Below are positions 45,517-53,523 of a stretch of 64,000 nucleotides of DNA, one piece after another. The stretch comes from an uncultured Lachnospiraceae bacterium. GTDB taxonomy: Bacteria > Bacillota > Clostridia > Lachnospirales > Lachnospiraceae. Made by a program: the position numbers and the translations under genes. The first letter of the stretch is position 1. Every line of letters starts with the position of its first letter. The notes below the pieces were generated by a model. The model made no database searches, was not told where the DNA came from, and saw nothing but the letters and a program-made list of their open reading frames with translations. The stretch spans positions 345,331 to 409,330 of the forward strand of contig CAJUFN010000001.1 in assembly GCA_910585545.1 (NCBI GenBank), written 5' to 3'.

Positions 45517-45747
45517 TTACTGCAGTATATCTACCACAACTTTTTTGTCTTCCTTAGCTGCTGCTGCTTTCACGACAGCACGGATTGCTTTAGCGATACG
45601 GCCTTGTTTGCCAATCACCTTACCCATGTCAGAATCTGCCACGTGCACCTCGACTACGGTTGTCTTACCTTCTGATTTTTCAGTCACAACAACGCTCTCC
45701 GGATTGTCTACCAAAGCTTTTGCAATTACTTCAACTAATTCTCTCAT
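45517..45747 (-). CDS. khpA: KH-domain RNA-binding protein KhpA
   Basis: This 76-residue single-KH protein has the GxxG loop in MGKVIGKQGRIAKAIR. It is also known as YlqC and partners with the Jag/KhpB protein in RNA binding linked to cell elongation. GGAGG lies 6 nt before the ATG. It lies between rpsP and rimM. Confidence 0.96.
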   Translation of the reverse strand: MRELVEVIAKALVDNPESVVVTEKSEGKTTVVEVHVADSDMGKVIGKQGRIAKAIRAVVKAAAAKEDKKVVVDILQ

Positions 45748-45795
45748 GTGACACCTCCAAGCCAGTCAACACTCTTTTATTTAGCGACCGCAGAA

Positions 45796-46041
45796 TTATT
45801 TTTCAATACCAGCTGCTTTAAAGATTTTGCCAACTACCTCTGTAGGCTGTGCACCATTGTTTAACCATTTTTTAGCTGCTTCTTCATCTACCTTGAACAT
45901 GCTTGGGTTCTGGTTCGGATCATATGTTCCGATTTCCTCGATGAATTTACCATCTCTTGGAGATCTTGCATCAGCTACAACGATTCTATAGAAAGGAGCT
46001 TTTTTCTGTCCCATTCTTTTTAATCTGATTTTTACTGCCAT
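45796..46041 (-). CDS. rpsP: 30S ribosomal protein S16
   Basis: 81 residues, [31 protein letters not shown], the standard S16 N terminus; it helps early 16S rRNA folding. AGGAGG precedes the ATG. It lies between ffh and khpA. Confidence 0.98.
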   Translation of the reverse strand: MAVKIRLKRMGQKKAPFYRIVVADARSPRDGKFIEEIGTYDPNQNPSMFKVDEEAAKKWLNNGAQPTEVVGKIFKAAGIEK

Positions 46042-46075
46042 CTCATTTCACCTCCTTAAACTTCGTAGTTTCTAT

Positions 46076-47419
46076 TTAAAAAGGAAATTTAAATAAACCC
46101 TTTTTACCCGATTTTCCCATCATCCCCGGAAGCTGCTTCATCATCTTCCTGGATTGCTCAAACTGCTTCACCATCCGATTCACTTCTGCGATATCTACTC
46201 CTGCACCCTTTGCGATACGGTGCTTTCTGGAAGGATTGAGAAGATTCGGATTCTGACGTTCCGCCGGCGTCATAGAATAAATTATCGCCTCCATGCGCGC
46301 CATCTGTTTCTCTCCCTGGTCTGTATCAATCTGATTAAGCTTATCTCCCATCCCCGGCATCATACCAATGATACTGGACAGACCTCCAAGCTTTTTCATC
46401 TGTCTGACACTTTCCAGATAATCGTCAAAGTCGAACTGCGCCTTCTTTAACTTCTGGGTCATCGCCCTTGCCTTTTCTTCGTCAATCTCCGCACCTGCTT
46501 TTTCAATCAGGGTGAGGACATCGCCCATACCAAGGATTCTAGATGCCATCCTATCCGGATAAAACTGCTCCAAATCGGAAAGCTTCTCTCCCATACCAAT
46601 ATAGAGAATCGGTCTTCCGGTAACTGCCTTAATGGAAAGTGCCGCACCGCCTCGGGTATCACCGTCTAACTTGGTAACGATAACACCGTCAATACCGATT
46701 TTTTCATTAAAATTGCTTGCTACATTTACTGCATCCTGACCGGTCATGGCATCTACGACAAGAATCGTCTGATGCACTTCTACCGCTTCTTTGATCTGCT
46801 GTAACTCTGCCATCATATCTTCATCAATATGAAGACGACCGGCTGTATCGAGAATCACAAGGTTATTGCCGTTCTTTGCCGCATGTTCCATCGCCGCTTT
46901 CGCGATATCAGACGGTTTATGATTTTCTCCCATAGAGAATACTTCGACACCCTGCTTCTCTCCGTTAATCTGAAGCTGCTTGATCGCCGCCGGACGATAT
47001 ACGTCACAGGCTACCAGCAGTGGTTTTTTTCCTTTTAACTTAAACTTCCCTGCAAGCTTTGCGGTCGTTGTCGTCTTACCTGCCCCCTGAAGACCAGCCA
47101 TCATGATGACCGTCGTTGCCTTTCCAGGCTGCAGCTCAATCTCCGTTGTCTCGGAACCCATCAATTTAATCAACTCGTCATTTACAATCTTGATTACCAT
47201 CTGTCCCGGATTCAGACCATTCATCACATCCTGACCGACTGATCGCTCCTGCACATCCTTTACAAAGTTCTTTACCACTTTGAAATTAACGTCCGCTTCC
47301 AAAAGCGCCATCTTAACTTCCTTAAGCGCAACTTTTACATCTTCTTCTGTCAGACGTCCTTTACTCCGCAGGTTTTTAAATACATTTTGAAGTTTTTCGG
47401 TTAAGCTGTCAAACGCCAT
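46076..47419 (-). CDS. ffh: signal recognition particle protein Ffh (SRP54)
   Basis: This 447-residue GTPase binds the SRP RNA and hydrophobic signal sequences and targets them to FtsY. It has the N domain, G1 GLQGAGKTTTTAKLA, the DTAGR motif, the TKLDG motif, and a methionine-rich M domain (SSIIGMMPGMGDKLNQI, MMKQLPGMMGK). I chose the ATG at 47419 (GAGGAG upstream); an ATG five codons earlier overlaps ylxM. It is the second gene of the operon. Confidence 0.98.
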   Translation of the reverse strand: MAFDSLTEKLQNVFKNLRSKGRLTEEDVKVALKEVKMALLEADVNFKVVKNFVKDVQERSVGQDVMNGLNPGQMVIKIVNDELIKLMGSETTEIELQPGKATTVIMMAGLQGAGKTTTTAKLAGKFKLKGKKPLLVACDVYRPAAIKQLQINGEKQGVEVFSMGENHKPSDIAKAAMEHAAKNGNNLVILDTAGRLHIDEDMMAELQQIKEAVEVHQTILVVDAMTGQDAVNVASNFNEKIGIDGVIVTKLDGDTRGGAALSIKAVTGRPILYIGMGEKLSDLEQFYPDRMASRILGMGDVLTLIEKAGAEIDEEKARAMTQKLKKAQFDFDDYLESVRQMKKLGGLSSIIGMMPGMGDKLNQIDTDQGEKQMARMEAIIYSMTPAERQNPNLLNPSRKHRIAKGAGVDIAEVNRMVKQFEQSRKMMKQLPGMMGKSGKKGLFKFPF

Positions 47420-47420
47420 A

Positions 47421-47765
47421 CTATAACTCCTCAATAATTTCTTTTGAGATTTGTCTAATCTCTTTTAATGTTACTTCACTATTCTTTGCATTATGCTGTG
47501 CCAGTAACTCATCTATCTTTTCTACTTTTCCTTTGATTATAAGAAACTTCTCCACCAAATGAAGCTTCTTCTCATAACCTTCCAAAATCTTATTGCAACG
47601 CTTGATCAGATCATGAACGCCCTGTCTGCTTATGCCCGCTTCTTCGGCAATCTCACTCAAGGACAAATCTTCCAATATAAACTGTTCGTATATTTCTTTC
47701 TGATGCGCAGTCAAAAGTTCGCCATAAAAATCATATAATAAAGACTGCTCTAAGATTTCGTTCAT
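47421..47765 (-). CDS. ylxM: YlxM-family helix-turn-helix protein
   Basis: A 114-residue protein with a sigma-70 region 4-like helix-turn-helix: LLTAHQKEIYEQFILEDLSLSEIAEEAGISRQGVHDLIKRC. It almost always precedes ffh, and a role in SRP control is suspected. I chose the ATG at 47765 (AAGGTG upstream), directly after the promoter. Confidence 0.93.
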   Translation of the reverse strand: MNEILEQSLLYDFYGELLTAHQKEIYEQFILEDLSLSEIAEEAGISRQGVHDLIKRCNKILEGYEKKLHLVEKFLIIKGKVEKIDELLAQHNAKNSEVTLKEIRQISKEIIEEL

Positions 47766-47781
47766 TTTTATCACCTTTGGT

Positions 47782-47810
47782 ATCATATAACAAAGGGCCA
47801 AAGATGTCAA
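47782..47810 (-). promoter_or_regulatory. promoter of the ylxM-ffh-rpsP-khpA-rimM-trmD operon
   Basis: Minus-strand TTGACA (47805-47810), 17 nt, TATGAT (47782-47787). Confidence 0.8.
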
Positions 47811-47865
47811 GTATTTTTTCTTTACACTTTACTTATTTCTTCACATACAAACCTTAAGTGATTGA

Positions 47866-47894
47866 TTGACATTTCCAAAAGCATCACTTAAACT
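47866..47894 (+). promoter_or_regulatory. promoter of the Uma2-family gene
   Basis: TTGACA (47866-47871), 17 nt, TAAACT (47889-47894), 63 bp before the start codon. Confidence 0.7.
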
Positions 47895-47957
47895 AAAATG
47901 TAATTAAGCATGAATATTATTCAAACGGCAATTCTATCACAGAAAGGATGTGTTATT

Positions 47958-48506
47958 ATGGCAATACCACAAAAACAGATTTACACAGAAGCTGACTATT
48001 ACGCTCTTCCGGAAGATATCCGAGCCGAACTGATAGACGGCCAAATCTATTACCAGACTGCTCCCAGCCGGATTCATCAGGAAATATTAAGTGAATTACA
48101 TGCCGCAATACATCAATACATTAAATTCAAAAGCGGCTCCTGCAAGATGTATCCTGCCCCATTTGCTGTCAAATTGTGGGAAGAGAGAAGAACCATTGTT
48201 GAGCCTGATATAAGTGTTATATGTGACCACAGTAAACTCACAGAAAGGGGCTGCTCTGGTGCGCCGGATTGGATTATTGAAATCGTCTCCCCTGGCAATT
48301 CCAGTCATGACTATATAAGAAAACTCAATCTTTATGCTGATGCAAAAGTTCGGGAATATTGGATTGTAAACCCTATAAATTGCACTGTGCTTGTGTATCA
48401 TCTGGAAGAAAGCAAGTTCGAAGTAGCTCTCTATACTTTCCAAGATAAAATAAAAGTCAATATCTATGATGATTTGTGGATTGACTTTGCAGAAATCGAC
48501 GCTTAA
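47958..48506 (+). CDS. Uma2-family (DUF820) PD-(D/E)XK endonuclease-like protein
   Basis: A 182-residue protein with the Uma2 core: EADYYALPEDIRAELIDGQIYY, VEPDISVICDHSKL (acidic D), DWIIEIVSPGNSSHDY (E of the triad) and RKLNLYADAKVREYWIVNP. The fold is restriction-endonuclease-like, and the function is unknown. These genes are abundant in cyanobacteria but occur singly in Firmicutes, so transfer is possible. I chose the ATG at 47958 (AAAGGA upstream). It is monocistronic. Confidence 0.88.
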   Translation: MAIPQKQIYTEADYYALPEDIRAELIDGQIYYQTAPSRIHQEILSELHAAIHQYIKFKSGSCKMYPAPFAVKLWEERRTIVEPDISVICDHSKLTERGCSGAPDWIIEIVSPGNSSHDYIRKLNLYADAKVREYWIVNPINCTVLVYHLEESKFEVALYTFQDKIKVNIYDDLWIDFAEIDA

Positions 48507-48524
48507 TTACTTTCCTATATCTAA

Positions 48525-48566
48525 AAAGTGGTGCGGATGAATCAACTTATCACCTCGCACCACTTT
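48525..48566. terminator. bidirectional terminator between the Uma2 and subtilase genes
   Basis: Perfect 11-bp arms AAAGTGGTGCG and CGCACCACTTT around 20 nt, with A/T-rich flanks on both sides. Confidence 0.8.
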
Positions 48567-48596
48567 CTATCTCATATTGATTTTTCTTCATAATCT

Positions 48597-49508
48597 CTAT
48601 ACCGTCAGCAGACGCTCTACATTTACCTGCCCCCAGCCTTGTACACAATAATCCATCCCAACGTCATCGCTGCACTCCCAAAGTCTTAACTTCACCTCGA
48701 CATTCGACATATCCGGGTACTTTGAAAGCATGCACGCGATTGCACCCGAAACAATCGGAGTAGACATAGATGTTCCGCTTTTACGAACATAAGCATTTCT
48801 ATGTTTTTGCACATAAAATGCATTACAAGACCATATATTTGACCCCGGAGCCACTACTTCCGGCTTACATATACATTCTCTGGTTGGTCCTCTTCCCGAA
48901 TAATTCTTTCTGGTTCCCTTTGTCAGCAAAGGTATCTGGTCATCCGATGAGCCTACCGTAATCACCTTAGGGCTGTTTCCCGGCACCGTAATACTCCCTT
49001 TTGCAGGCCCATAATTCCCTGCCGCCGTCACCACAACAAGACCTTCATCCCACAATCGTTCCACGCCTTGCAGCAATTCTTTTTCTGCCTTACTCTGTCT
49101 ATGCGGCAATGTACCCACGGAAATGTTCACAATACGAATACGATACCGCTCCTTATACTTTACTATCCAGTCTATTGCTTTTAACACATGAGAGACATTG
49201 CCATCTCCTCTTTCATCCAAAACTTTCATCACAACCAGATTACACTTTGGCGCTATTCCACTCATCACACCGCCAGATAAACCTCCATCCCCGGCAAGTA
49301 TCCCACACACATGAGTTCCATGACCGCTGTCATCATAAATCCTGCTCCTGCCATTTACCATATCCTGAAATGCAATGATACGCCCTGCGAAATCAAAATG
49401 TGGCGCTATCCCTGTATCTAAGACTGCGGCTGTAATTCCCTGACCCAGATATTGATGGATAATCGTATCCTGACACCAATAATGAATCTTCTGTTTTACA
49501 GACTGCAT
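48597..49508 (-). CDS. S8-family serine protease without signal peptide
   Basis: A 303-residue subtilase: catalytic D31 (AAVLDTGIAPH), H63 (DDSGHGTHVCGIL), oxyanion N165 (TAAGNYGP) and S247 (KSGTSMSTPIVSG). There is no signal peptide or long propeptide, as in intracellular serine proteases. I chose the ATG at 49508 (AAAAAGG upstream). It starts 34 bp after the second sortase and is co-directional, so it may belong to the pilus operon. Cytoplasmic quality control or an unconventional release are both possible. Confidence 0.85.
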   Translation of the reverse strand: MQSVKQKIHYWCQDTIIHQYLGQGITAAVLDTGIAPHFDFAGRIIAFQDMVNGRSRIYDDSGHGTHVCGILAGDGGLSGGVMSGIAPKCNLVVMKVLDERGDGNVSHVLKAIDWIVKYKERYRIRIVNISVGTLPHRQSKAEKELLQGVERLWDEGLVVVTAAGNYGPAKGSITVPGNSPKVITVGSSDDQIPLLTKGTRKNYSGRGPTRECICKPEVVAPGSNIWSCNAFYVQKHRNAYVRKSGTSMSTPIVSGAIACMLSKYPDMSNVEVKLRLWECSDDVGMDYCVQGWGQVNVERLLTV

Positions 49509-49542
49509 AAAAACACCTTTTTGATTATAAGATATGATATTT

Positions 49543-50229
49543 CTAAGGATTGGTGCTTTTCCTTTTTGCATACACGATATACCTGTATGTATTCTCTGTA
49601 TATGGATGACACGTCGTCAAAGTCAGAAGTTCCCGTCCTTCCTGTATCATAATCTTATCACTTTCATCAGGCATAATGACCTCCGTGTGCTCCACTTCGT
49701 ACACAAGTGTTTCCCATAGATTTGTAATCAAAATCTCATCGCCTTCTTCCAGCAGCTGTATCTCCCGAAAAAAAGGGGCTCCTCTATACCCACGATGTGC
49801 CGCGATAACACAGTTCGTATTATTGCCTCCGATTGGAAGAGATGTCTGTGACAAATGCACCGCCCCATGCTTCATATTCTCCTCGCTGGCACCCAGATAG
49901 ATTGGAAGCTCCACTTCCATCTTCGGAATCGTGATATAGCCGACCACATTGTCTTCCAACCCCCACTTCGTAAGGTCAAAACTCGGCGTCTGATAAGACA
50001 ATTGGTCAGATAATCCACTTTGCCGATTCCTATAAATCTCCTGATTGTACTCCTTCATTGCCTCATACAACTTGGAAAATTCATCCTTTTCCTCTGCAAT
50101 CATCTGAAATTTTGCAATCGCCTTATCTGCCTCGATGTCTGATATAACCTCCGTGATCCATGGATATAAGAAAACACCTAACCCTGCCAAGAACAAAATA
50201 ACTGCCAAGCATGTGACTACTTTTCTCAT
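49543..50229 (-). CDS. sortase (pilus cluster, second copy)
   Basis: A 228-residue sortase with one N-terminal membrane helix. The catalytic residues are H145 (VIAAHRGY), C207 (LTTCHPY) and R216 (TYRYIVY). It lacks the second, C-terminal membrane helix and the DP(F/W/Y) lid usual in class C polymerases, so it may be the housekeeping-like or anchoring enzyme of the cluster. Its start overlaps the stop of the upstream sortase (ATGA), and its Shine-Dalgarno sequence lies in the poly-arginine codons of that gene. Confidence 0.9.
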   Translation of the reverse strand: MRKVVTCLAVILFLAGLGVFLYPWITEVISDIEADKAIAKFQMIAEEKDEFSKLYEAMKEYNQEIYRNRQSGLSDQLSYQTPSFDLTKWGLEDNVVGYITIPKMEVELPIYLGASEENMKHGAVHLSQTSLPIGGNNTNCVIAAHRGYRGAPFFREIQLLEEGDEILITNLWETLVYEVEHTEVIMPDESDKIMIQEGRELLTLTTCHPYTENTYRYIVYAKRKSTNP

Positions 50230-51683
50230 CTTCTTCTCCTTCGTCTTCTCTTTGCATACGCTCTTCCAAGTCTTCTCCTTCTCATCCGCTCACGCTGCTT
50301 CTTCTCTTCATATCTCTTTTCTTTTTGTCGGTCAATTCTTTCCTTACTTGAAAGCTGGCGCAATTTTTTCTCATTCAAGAGTTTTTCTCTTTGGCGATTG
50401 ATTCTTTCTTCCCTTCCAAGCTGCCTTTGCTTTCTCTCATTAGACAATTTTTCTTTCCGGTGATCTATTCTTTCTTTTCTTGCAAGCAATTGCTGCTGTT
50501 TTTCAACCTGTCGTTTTTCCTTTTGCCGTTCTACCTTCTCTTTTATTCTCTTTTCTTTTACTTTCTTTTCTTTCTTCGGAACCTGTTTTTTCTTCTTTGA
50601 CTCTTCCAGCTTGCGAAGGCTTTCCAGTTCCTGAAGTCTCTTTAACTTACGAAGTCTCTCCAACTCCTGAAGATTTTCCCTCTCCTTGGATTCCTCTCTT
50701 TTACGAGCCTCTGCTGCCTCTTTGCGTTTCTTTCTCGCTTCAGCTGCCACCCGCTGCTTCTTCTCTTTTTGTGTCTCCCGTTCCTCCTCATTCCTTTCCT
50801 TTTTCTTACCAAATGTCAAAGGACTGATTAAAAGTACACATAAGATTGCAGAAGCAATCACTACAATGATTACCCAAATCGGCAGACTTCTATGCTTCCA
50901 AAAATCTACCAGTCTATCCCAAAATCCTCTCTCACTCTTTTGCGCCTGTTCCTTTTTAACATCCTCTTCCACATATGGAATCCTATGTCCGCGTACAAGA
51001 AGTCTGTGAGTATTTTGTCCATACGGCGTACAAGTTACCAATGTAACATAATCTTTATCTGTTTCAATATTCAAGTCACTGATATCATCCGGTTCCACAA
51101 TGGAAATCAAATCCGTCTCATATGCAAGCACCTCATCCAATACGTGGATATAAAATTGATCTTCTTTTTGCATTTTATCCAAATTCGTGAATAACAATGC
51201 CGTTGGAAGTCCGGTATGACCGGACAAGACGCAATGGGTTCCCTCTCCTCCCATCGGAAAAGATGTATTCGCCAGATGCCCGATTCCTTTCTCCAATGTA
51301 TCTTTGTCCGTACCATGATAAATCGGCAGGTACACATCTATCTTTGGAATATCTATATACGCCATTACCTCGTCCTGCGCCAGATATTCATTATAATCAC
51401 CAAGATTCTTATCTAACTGACTCGCATCAAATGGGTCAGTCAGAACCACCTGATTTTCCAAAAGACTACGGTTAAACTCCCTTACCGCTTCCTTTTCTGC
51501 CTCTAATTCTTCCGGCGAAATCTCCTCGATCACTTCGCCATACTCCTGAATTATCTCTCCCTGGTGTTTCTCGTAATACCAGTTGCTAAAATTCGGATAC
51601 AAAAAGATTCCTGCCCCAACCAAAAACATCAACACAATCAAAATAACCGGAAGATGTTTCTTTATCCCTGTTCCCTTCTCCAT
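50226..51683 (-). CDS. class C pilin sortase with a 194-residue charged cytoplasmic tail
   Basis: This 485-residue sortase has an N-terminal helix (10-29), lid motif DPFDA (83-87), catalytic H156 (LSGHTGLP), C218 (LVTCTPYG) and R227, and a second membrane helix (267-289). Class C enzymes normally end soon after. Here residues 292-485 follow: almost only K, R, E, Q and L, predicted coiled coil, with three copies of a 22-residue repeat (402-423, 424-445, 446-467; core KERIDRQKEK) and a poly-arginine end. It links pilin subunits by isopeptide bonds. The tail should be cytoplasmic; its role is unknown. Confidence 0.92.
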   Translation of the reverse strand: MEKGTGIKKHLPVILIVLMFLVGAGIFLYPNFSNWYYEKHQGEIIQEYGEVIEEISPEELEAEKEAVREFNRSLLENQVVLTDPFDASQLDKNLGDYNEYLAQDEVMAYIDIPKIDVYLPIYHGTDKDTLEKGIGHLANTSFPMGGEGTHCVLSGHTGLPTALLFTNLDKMQKEDQFYIHVLDEVLAYETDLISIVEPDDISDLNIETDKDYVTLVTCTPYGQNTHRLLVRGHRIPYVEEDVKKEQAQKSERGFWDRLVDFWKHRSLPIWVIIVVIASAILCVLLISPLTFGKKKERNEEERETQKEKKQRVAAEARKKRKEAAEARKREESKERENLQELERLRKLKRLQELESLRKLEESKKKKQVPKKEKKVKEKRIKEKVERQKEKRQVEKQQQLLARKERIDHRKEKLSNERKQRQLGREERINRQREKLLNEKKLRQLSSKERIDRQKEKRYEEKKQRERMRRRRLGRAYAKRRRRRRR

Positions 51684-51723
51684 CTTTATTCCCCTCTTCT
51701 GAAAAAGTTCAAGATTGCGAAAA

Positions 51724-51748
51724 GAAAGCTGCGATGATTGCAGCTTTC
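51724..51748 (-). terminator. attenuating hairpin between the major pilin and sortase genes
   Basis: GAAAGCTGC-N7-GCAGCTTTC followed on the minus strand by TTTTCG. Partial termination here would give much more pilin than sortase message. Confidence 0.65.
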
Positions 51749-51788
51749 TCTCCTGCTTTTAAGAAATTATCTTAAATTCATTTTCCAA

Positions 51789-53453
51789 TTATTTTGCTCC
51801 GTTTGCTTTTCTCATACGAACAACTAACAGAAGTGCTCCACCCATCAGTGCAACACCAATGAGAGTAAAGATTGCTGTACCAGCACCACCAGTTTTAGGA
51901 AGGTTGAAACCTTTCTTATTTACAAAAGTTGCATCCGCATAAGCATTATCCTCATTACTCTCCTGAGCCTTACCAGTTAATTCATCTGTATCTGCTTTAT
52001 CTGTAATAGTTATTTTCTGCGGTTTTGCCTGAACATATCCACTTGGAACTACTGTCTCTACAATGTAATATGTTCCTTCATCCAAACCGGCCAATGTCAA
52101 TTCTGCTTTGTCATTACACTGCAAATCTGTATGCACTGACTCTTCTCCAGGTTCTGCCACACGGTAACTACCTTTCTCTTTCATAACAAAATCTACTTCT
52201 GGTCCTTTTTCAGAACCTTTTAAGATTTTAAATGCAGCTCCTTTAAGAGGATCCTTTCCGTCTGTCTTTAAAATTTTAAGCCCATATGTATATACTTTTA
52301 CCTGATCTTCAAGCTTATTATATTCATCTGTATCTTCTGGCTCTGTATTTTCTGGGACTTTTTTATCAATGGCTTCCCAAACATTCTTTGGCCATATTAA
52401 AGTAACCTTATTTACTTCTGCTGTTCCTGGTACAATCTCAGCTGTCACTTCTGAGTTATAAGTTACCGTAATTGTCTGTCCATTAACGTCCGGACAGTTA
52501 TTAATTAAAAGATCAATTTTAAATTTACTTGCATTCTCTGGCTCTGTTGTTTGACCATCTGCATTATAATAAGCCACTGTATAATCTTTATCTAATTCAA
52601 GCACTCTCTTTGTACTCTCTATGACAATCTTAATATCGTTAGCACCTACGATTCCGTCCTCCATCGTATCAATCAGTCTGAAAGTTTTATCCACTGCTTC
52701 TACAGGGAAAGCAGGAACTTGTGTTGTCAAGCTAAATTCCACTGTATCTCCGATTGCAACGGAATCATTCTCTGTCCCATGTGTTCCATCAACAATAGAC
52801 TTATCCAATTTCGGATTGCTTGCCTTGGCAACAATGTTTACGTTCGGATATACGATATACTGATTCTCTTCATTAACCTCCGGTTCAATAGTAGCAGTCA
52901 TCGGTGCATAAACATTCTTACCGGTGACAATTACCATATATTGTCCCAAACCAATATTTTCATCAAAAACAACGCTTTCATTTGCTTCAATACCAATCAT
53001 ATCTCTTGCTACTTCCGCGCTGTCTCCTGCTGTTTTCACAGCCATCCAGTTTGGCGTACCTGTTAATGCAAATATATCTGTCACTAAATCCGCATAAAGT
53101 TTCTTTGCGAGTTCTGTAAATCCGCCTTCTTGATTTTCAAATGTCTCCTCTACAGATCCCCAATTATGTTTCTCTACGAACTGCTCTACATCTTTGCTCC
53201 ATTCTTTTGTAACATTATTGGTATCAGCATTATACTCAATATCAATTACTTTATATAAGTATGCAACATCCCCCTTGGCTAAACCTGTTACTGTAATTTT
53301 ACCATTGATTGGCTCTGTGCCTAAAACAACTGAATCCCCTACAGAAGTTTCACCTTGTCCATTTGTGTCTGCAGCTCCAACAGATAATACACTAACTATC
53401 ATTGCCAAAGCTACTATCATTACTGTTACTGTTTTCATTAATTTGTTCTTCAT
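51789..53453 (-). CDS. LPXTG-anchored major pilin (SpaH/FimA type)
   Basis: A 554-residue precursor: signal peptide (about 1-27), N-terminal pilin domain, middle domains, CnaB-like domain with the E box YYIVETVVPSGY (E466), sorting signal LPKTG (518-522), membrane helix and basic end. The usual pilin motif lysine (YPKN) appears as YPNV at 202-205, while a WPKN lies at 354-357, so the polymerising lysine is not obvious. AAGGA precedes the ATG. It follows the adhesin gene and precedes the sortase, so it is the shaft subunit. Confidence 0.9.
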   Translation of the reverse strand: MKNKLMKTVTVMIVALAMIVSVLSVGAADTNGQGETSVGDSVVLGTEPINGKITVTGLAKGDVAYLYKVIDIEYNADTNNVTKEWSKDVEQFVEKHNWGSVEETFENQEGGFTELAKKLYADLVTDIFALTGTPNWMAVKTAGDSAEVARDMIGIEANESVVFDENIGLGQYMVIVTGKNVYAPMTATIEPEVNEENQYIVYPNVNIVAKASNPKLDKSIVDGTHGTENDSVAIGDTVEFSLTTQVPAFPVEAVDKTFRLIDTMEDGIVGANDIKIVIESTKRVLELDKDYTVAYYNADGQTTEPENASKFKIDLLINNCPDVNGQTITVTYNSEVTAEIVPGTAEVNKVTLIWPKNVWEAIDKKVPENTEPEDTDEYNKLEDQVKVYTYGLKILKTDGKDPLKGAAFKILKGSEKGPEVDFVMKEKGSYRVAEPGEESVHTDLQCNDKAELTLAGLDEGTYYIVETVVPSGYVQAKPQKITITDKADTDELTGKAQESNEDNAYADATFVNKKGFNLPKTGGAGTAIFTLIGVALMGGALLLVVRMRKANGAK

Positions 53454-53523
53454 ATGTTTCCATCCTTTCCTGTTTTTTTAATCATAAGGCTAATTAGAGC
53501 TTTTGCCTTTGGCCCCTCATATT

